Shown here: one piece after another, positions 61,800-64,000 of the stretch | Layout: each line of letters begins with the position of its first letter | Numbering within the stretch: position 1 is the first letter of the stretch | NCBI GenBank assembly: GCA_013298075.1 | Contig: JAAFJG010000005.1 | Coordinates: 1-64,000 of the forward strand | Length of the DNA: 64,000 bases | Direction of reading: 5' to 3' | DNA from: Cytophagales bacterium | Lineage (GTDB): Bacteria; Bacteroidota; Bacteroidia; Cytophagales; Microscillaceae | The notes under the pieces: model-generated | Database searches by the model: none | What the model was told of the DNA's origin: nothing | Seen by the model: the letters and a program-made list of their open reading frames with translations, nothing else | Program-made: the position numbers and the translations under genes

Positions 61800-61999
61800 G
61801 GGAAATTTGTGTGGAAAATAAAAAGGTTTTTGGGAAATGTATTTCTTGAATTGCCTCCAGATTTATCTGGAGGTTAATATAAAATACAATTCTGGGCTTT
61901 AGCCGAAATTTTTATGTTTCTCAAATGAATATTTTTCTATATTTTTAAAATAAAAAAATATTCATATATAGACTAAAATTAGATCCACGATAATTTCCC
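61800..61999 (+). mobile_element. MITE-like element, family A, copy 4
   Basis: 200 bp with inverted ends GGGAAATT...GTGGA and TCCAC...AATTTCCC and the central palindrome CCTCCAGATTTATCTGGAGG at 61854-61873. It is collinear with copy 3. It fills half of the 383-base gap between recJ and parE. Confidence 0.8.
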
Positions 62000-62058
62000 C
62001 TGAACTAAAGAAAAAATAATTATTTTTCAAAAAATTTGACATTTCTTAAAAAATTATT

Positions 62059-62066
62059 TAATTTTG
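62059..62066 (+). promoter_or_regulatory. -7 promoter box TAATTTTG for parE
   Basis: A perfect consensus 69 bases before the ATG at 62136. Confidence 0.5.
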
Positions 62067-62135
62067 CACAAAAAATAAATAATATTTACTAATTTTGTAA
62101 AAAAATAGTAAAAACATAAAAATAAATAATTAAAA

Positions 62136-63986
62136 ATGGAAGCTACTTATACCGAAGACAATATCAAAACGCTTGATTGGAAAGAACATATCAGAAAAAG
62201 ACCAGGTATGTATATCGGAAAATTAGGCAATGGCTCTGCCCATGATGATGGTATTTACATTTTATCCAAAGAAATTATGGACAATGCAGTCGATGAATAT
62301 TTGATGGGAAATGGTAAAAAAATTGATGTAAAATTAGATAAAAAACGAATTACTATCAGAGATTATGGCAGAGGCGTGCCACTCGGAAAAGTAGTAGATT
62401 GTTTTTCTAAAATAAATACAGGAGGAAAATATGATTCGGAAGCTTTTCAAAAATCGGTAGGTTTGAATGGAGTAGGAGCAAAAGCAACCAATGCCCTTTC
62501 AAAATATTTAAAAGTGCAATCTTTTAGAAATGGTGAAAGTAAAATGGCTGAATTTCAATTTGGTGAACTCATAAACGAAACACCCATCAGCTCAACAAAA
62601 GAAGGGAACGGAACTTTGGTTATTTTCGAACCAGACGAAACAATTTTTGAAGAGTATAGTTTTAAAGCCGAATTTTTAGAAGAATTGATGTGGAATTATG
62701 CATATTTGAATGCAGGTTTAAAACTTCATTTTAATGGCAAAGATTTTTTTTCTAAAAATGGTTTGTTAGATTTATTAAAAAATAAAACCAATGAAGATGA
62801 ACTTTGTTATCCCATCGTACATTTCAAAGGAGAAGATTTTGAGGTCGCACTCACACACGGAAAACAATATGGAGAGGAATATTACACTTTTGTAAACGGG
62901 CAACATACGACGCAAGGCGGAACGCATTTAGTTGCTTTTCGAGAGGCAATCGTTAAAACGGTGAGAGATTTTTATAAAAAAGATTATGACCCCAATGATG
63001 TGCGTGCTTCTATCGTGGCTGCGGTCAGTATTCGTATTCAAGAACCTGTTTTTGAATCTCAAACGAAGACTAAATTAGGTTCACAATATACTACGCCTAA
63101 TGGTAGTACAACTATTCGTTCTGTGGTCAATGATTTTATGAAAGAACATTTTGATAAATTTCTTCACATGAATCCAAGCGTAAAAGATGCTTTGCAAAAG
63201 AAAATTTTACAATCCGAAAAAGAAAGAAAAGAAATTTCAGGAATACGTAAATTAGCCAATGAAAAAGCAAAAAAAGCAAATTTACACAACAAAAAATTAA
63301 GAGATTGCCAAACGCATTTTACTGATTTGAGAAAAGAAAAAAGATTTGAAACGACTATTTTTATCACCGAAGGAGATTCTGCGAGTGGTTCTATCACCAA
63401 AGCAAGACAAGTAGAAACGCAAGCCGTTTTTAGTTTGAGAGGAAAACCGCTTAATTGTTATGGAATGACCAAAAAAGTAGTCTATCAAAATGAAGAATTT
63501 AATTTGTTGCAACACGCCTTAGACATCGAAAATGGAGTAGAAAATGTGCGTTATAATAAAGTGGTGATTGCTACTGATGCCGATGTAGATGGAGCGCATA
63601 TTCGATTGCTTTTATTGACTTTTTTCTTACAATTTTTTCCCGATTTGGTCAAACAAGGACATTTATATATTTTAGAAACACCATTGTTTCGAGTGCGTAA
63701 CAAAAAAGATACGATTTATTGTTATGATGAAAAGGAAAAACAAAAGGCAATTACAAAACTAGGACCTGACAACGAAATAACTCGTTTTAAAGGTTTGGGT
63801 GAGATTTCTCCTGATGAATTTTCTAAATTTATTGGCAAAGATATTCGTTTAGAACCTGTTTTGATGAAAAAAGAAACACAAATTTCTAAAATTTTAGATT
63901 ATTATATGGGTAAAAATACGCCTGATAGACAAATTTTTATCGTAGATAATTTAAGACCTGAAGAAGTGGATAGAGTTGAAAATTAA
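62136..63986 (+). CDS. parE: DNA topoisomerase IV subunit B
   Basis: 616 residues, type IIA topoisomerase ATPase subunit. GHKL ATP-binding motifs [24 protein letters not shown] and [14 protein letters not shown] are followed by the transducer domain (QTKTKLGS). The TOPRIM domain contains [16 protein letters not shown] (near 410) and [16 protein letters not shown]. Short length without the GyrB insert, and the Bacteroidota-type start ([20 protein letters not shown]), favour ParE over GyrB. It decatenates chromosomes with ParC, which would lie beyond the window if adjacent. Confidence 0.93.
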   Translation: MEATYTEDNIKTLDWKEHIRKRPGMYIGKLGNGSAHDDGIYILSKEIMDNAVDEYLMGNGKKIDVKLDKKRITIRDYGRGVPLGKVVDCFSKINTGGKYDSEAFQKSVGLNGVGAKATNALSKYLKVQSFRNGESKMAEFQFGELINETPISSTKEGNGTLVIFEPDETIFEEYSFKAEFLEELMWNYAYLNAGLKLHFNGKDFFSKNGLLDLLKNKTNEDELCYPIVHFKGEDFEVALTHGKQYGEEYYTFVNGQHTTQGGTHLVAFREAIVKTVRDFYKKDYDPNDVRASIVAAVSIRIQEPVFESQTKTKLGSQYTTPNGSTTIRSVVNDFMKEHFDKFLHMNPSVKDALQKKILQSEKERKEISGIRKLANEKAKKANLHNKKLRDCQTHFTDLRKEKRFETTIFITEGDSASGSITKARQVETQAVFSLRGKPLNCYGMTKKVVYQNEEFNLLQHALDIENGVENVRYNKVVIATDADVDGAHIRLLLLTFFLQFFPDLVKQGHLYILETPLFRVRNKKDTIYCYDEKEKQKAITKLGPDNEITRFKGLGEISPDEFSKFIGKDIRLEPVLMKKETQISKILDYYMGKNTPDRQIFIVDNLRPEEVDRVEN

Positions 63987-64000
63987 ATCCGTTGAGAATT

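Noticed and set aside
61000-64000. parE as gyrB
   Set aside because: Length and sequence form fit the shorter Bacteroidota topoisomerase IV B subunit; the distinction should still be confirmed by phylogeny.

Overview
The window is a stretch of a very AT-rich chromosome (by eye roughly a quarter to 30 % G+C) from a member of the Bacteroidota, most likely a Cytophagales-type gliding bacterium. The grounds are: TAnnTTTG -7 promoter boxes in front of many genes and no Shine-Dalgarno sequences; signal peptides ending in ...AQ; a TonB-dependent receptor with a carboxypeptidase-regulatory-like N-terminus; a GldA-like ABC ATPase; a DUF5606 protein; and TPR proteins fused to SpoIIE phosphatase or histidine-kinase modules. 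Species cannot be named from the sequence alone.

Layout. 0-8 kb: heptosyltransferase-like glycosyltransferase, purH, methylmalonyl-CoA epimerase, a candidate small RNA, an ABC permease, two small secreted proteins and gldA. 8-10.9 kb: a decayed gatB copy, a viroplasmin-type RNase H, and an Rpn-like PD-(D/E)XK nuclease gene whose 3' end and terminator exist in three tandem copies. 11-16 kb: membrane protein, SDR oxidoreductase, N-acetylmuramidase, TolC-like exporter. 16-20 kb: a block of surface-protein genes and a frameshifted regulator (G8 tract), bracketed by a 138-bp direct repeat. 20-23 kb: dead Dam-type methylase, nested repeat elements, leucyl aminopeptidase. 23.3-27.1 kb: a defence island built from modules separated by three copies of the lysS promoter: a PARIS-like AriA/AriB pair, a small orphan gene and a PIN toxin-antitoxin pair. 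27-33.4 kb: lysS, then a restriction locus (adenine methylase, a chimeric C5-methylase/McrB remnant, McrC-like nuclease). 33.5-42.5 kb: TonB receptor, M14 carboxypeptidase, TPR protein, trhO. 42.6-51 kb: three signalling proteins (two SpoIIE-type phosphatases, one histidine kinase) and DUF5606. 51-58.8 kb: secreted and acidic small proteins, a GMC oxidoreductase and a tandem pair of type IIG-like DNA methyltransferase genes. 58.9-64 kb: tRNA-Leu(GAG), a YciO/TsaC-family gene, recJ and the topoisomerase IV B subunit.

The housekeeping genes are ordinary. Most of the interest lies in genome plasticity and defence. There are at least four different non-coding elements with inverted ends (one family in four copies, two of which flank recJ; one 162-bp element with a 10-bp target duplication). 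There are repeated promoter segments that delimit defence modules, and a restriction locus that has collapsed by deletion. One restriction-methylase gene has been duplicated without its nuclease domain, and several genes are broken at homopolymers. Many promoters sit only 3-8 bases from the start codon, implying leaderless mRNAs. All functional assignments are from reading motifs and family resemblance; no database search was run.
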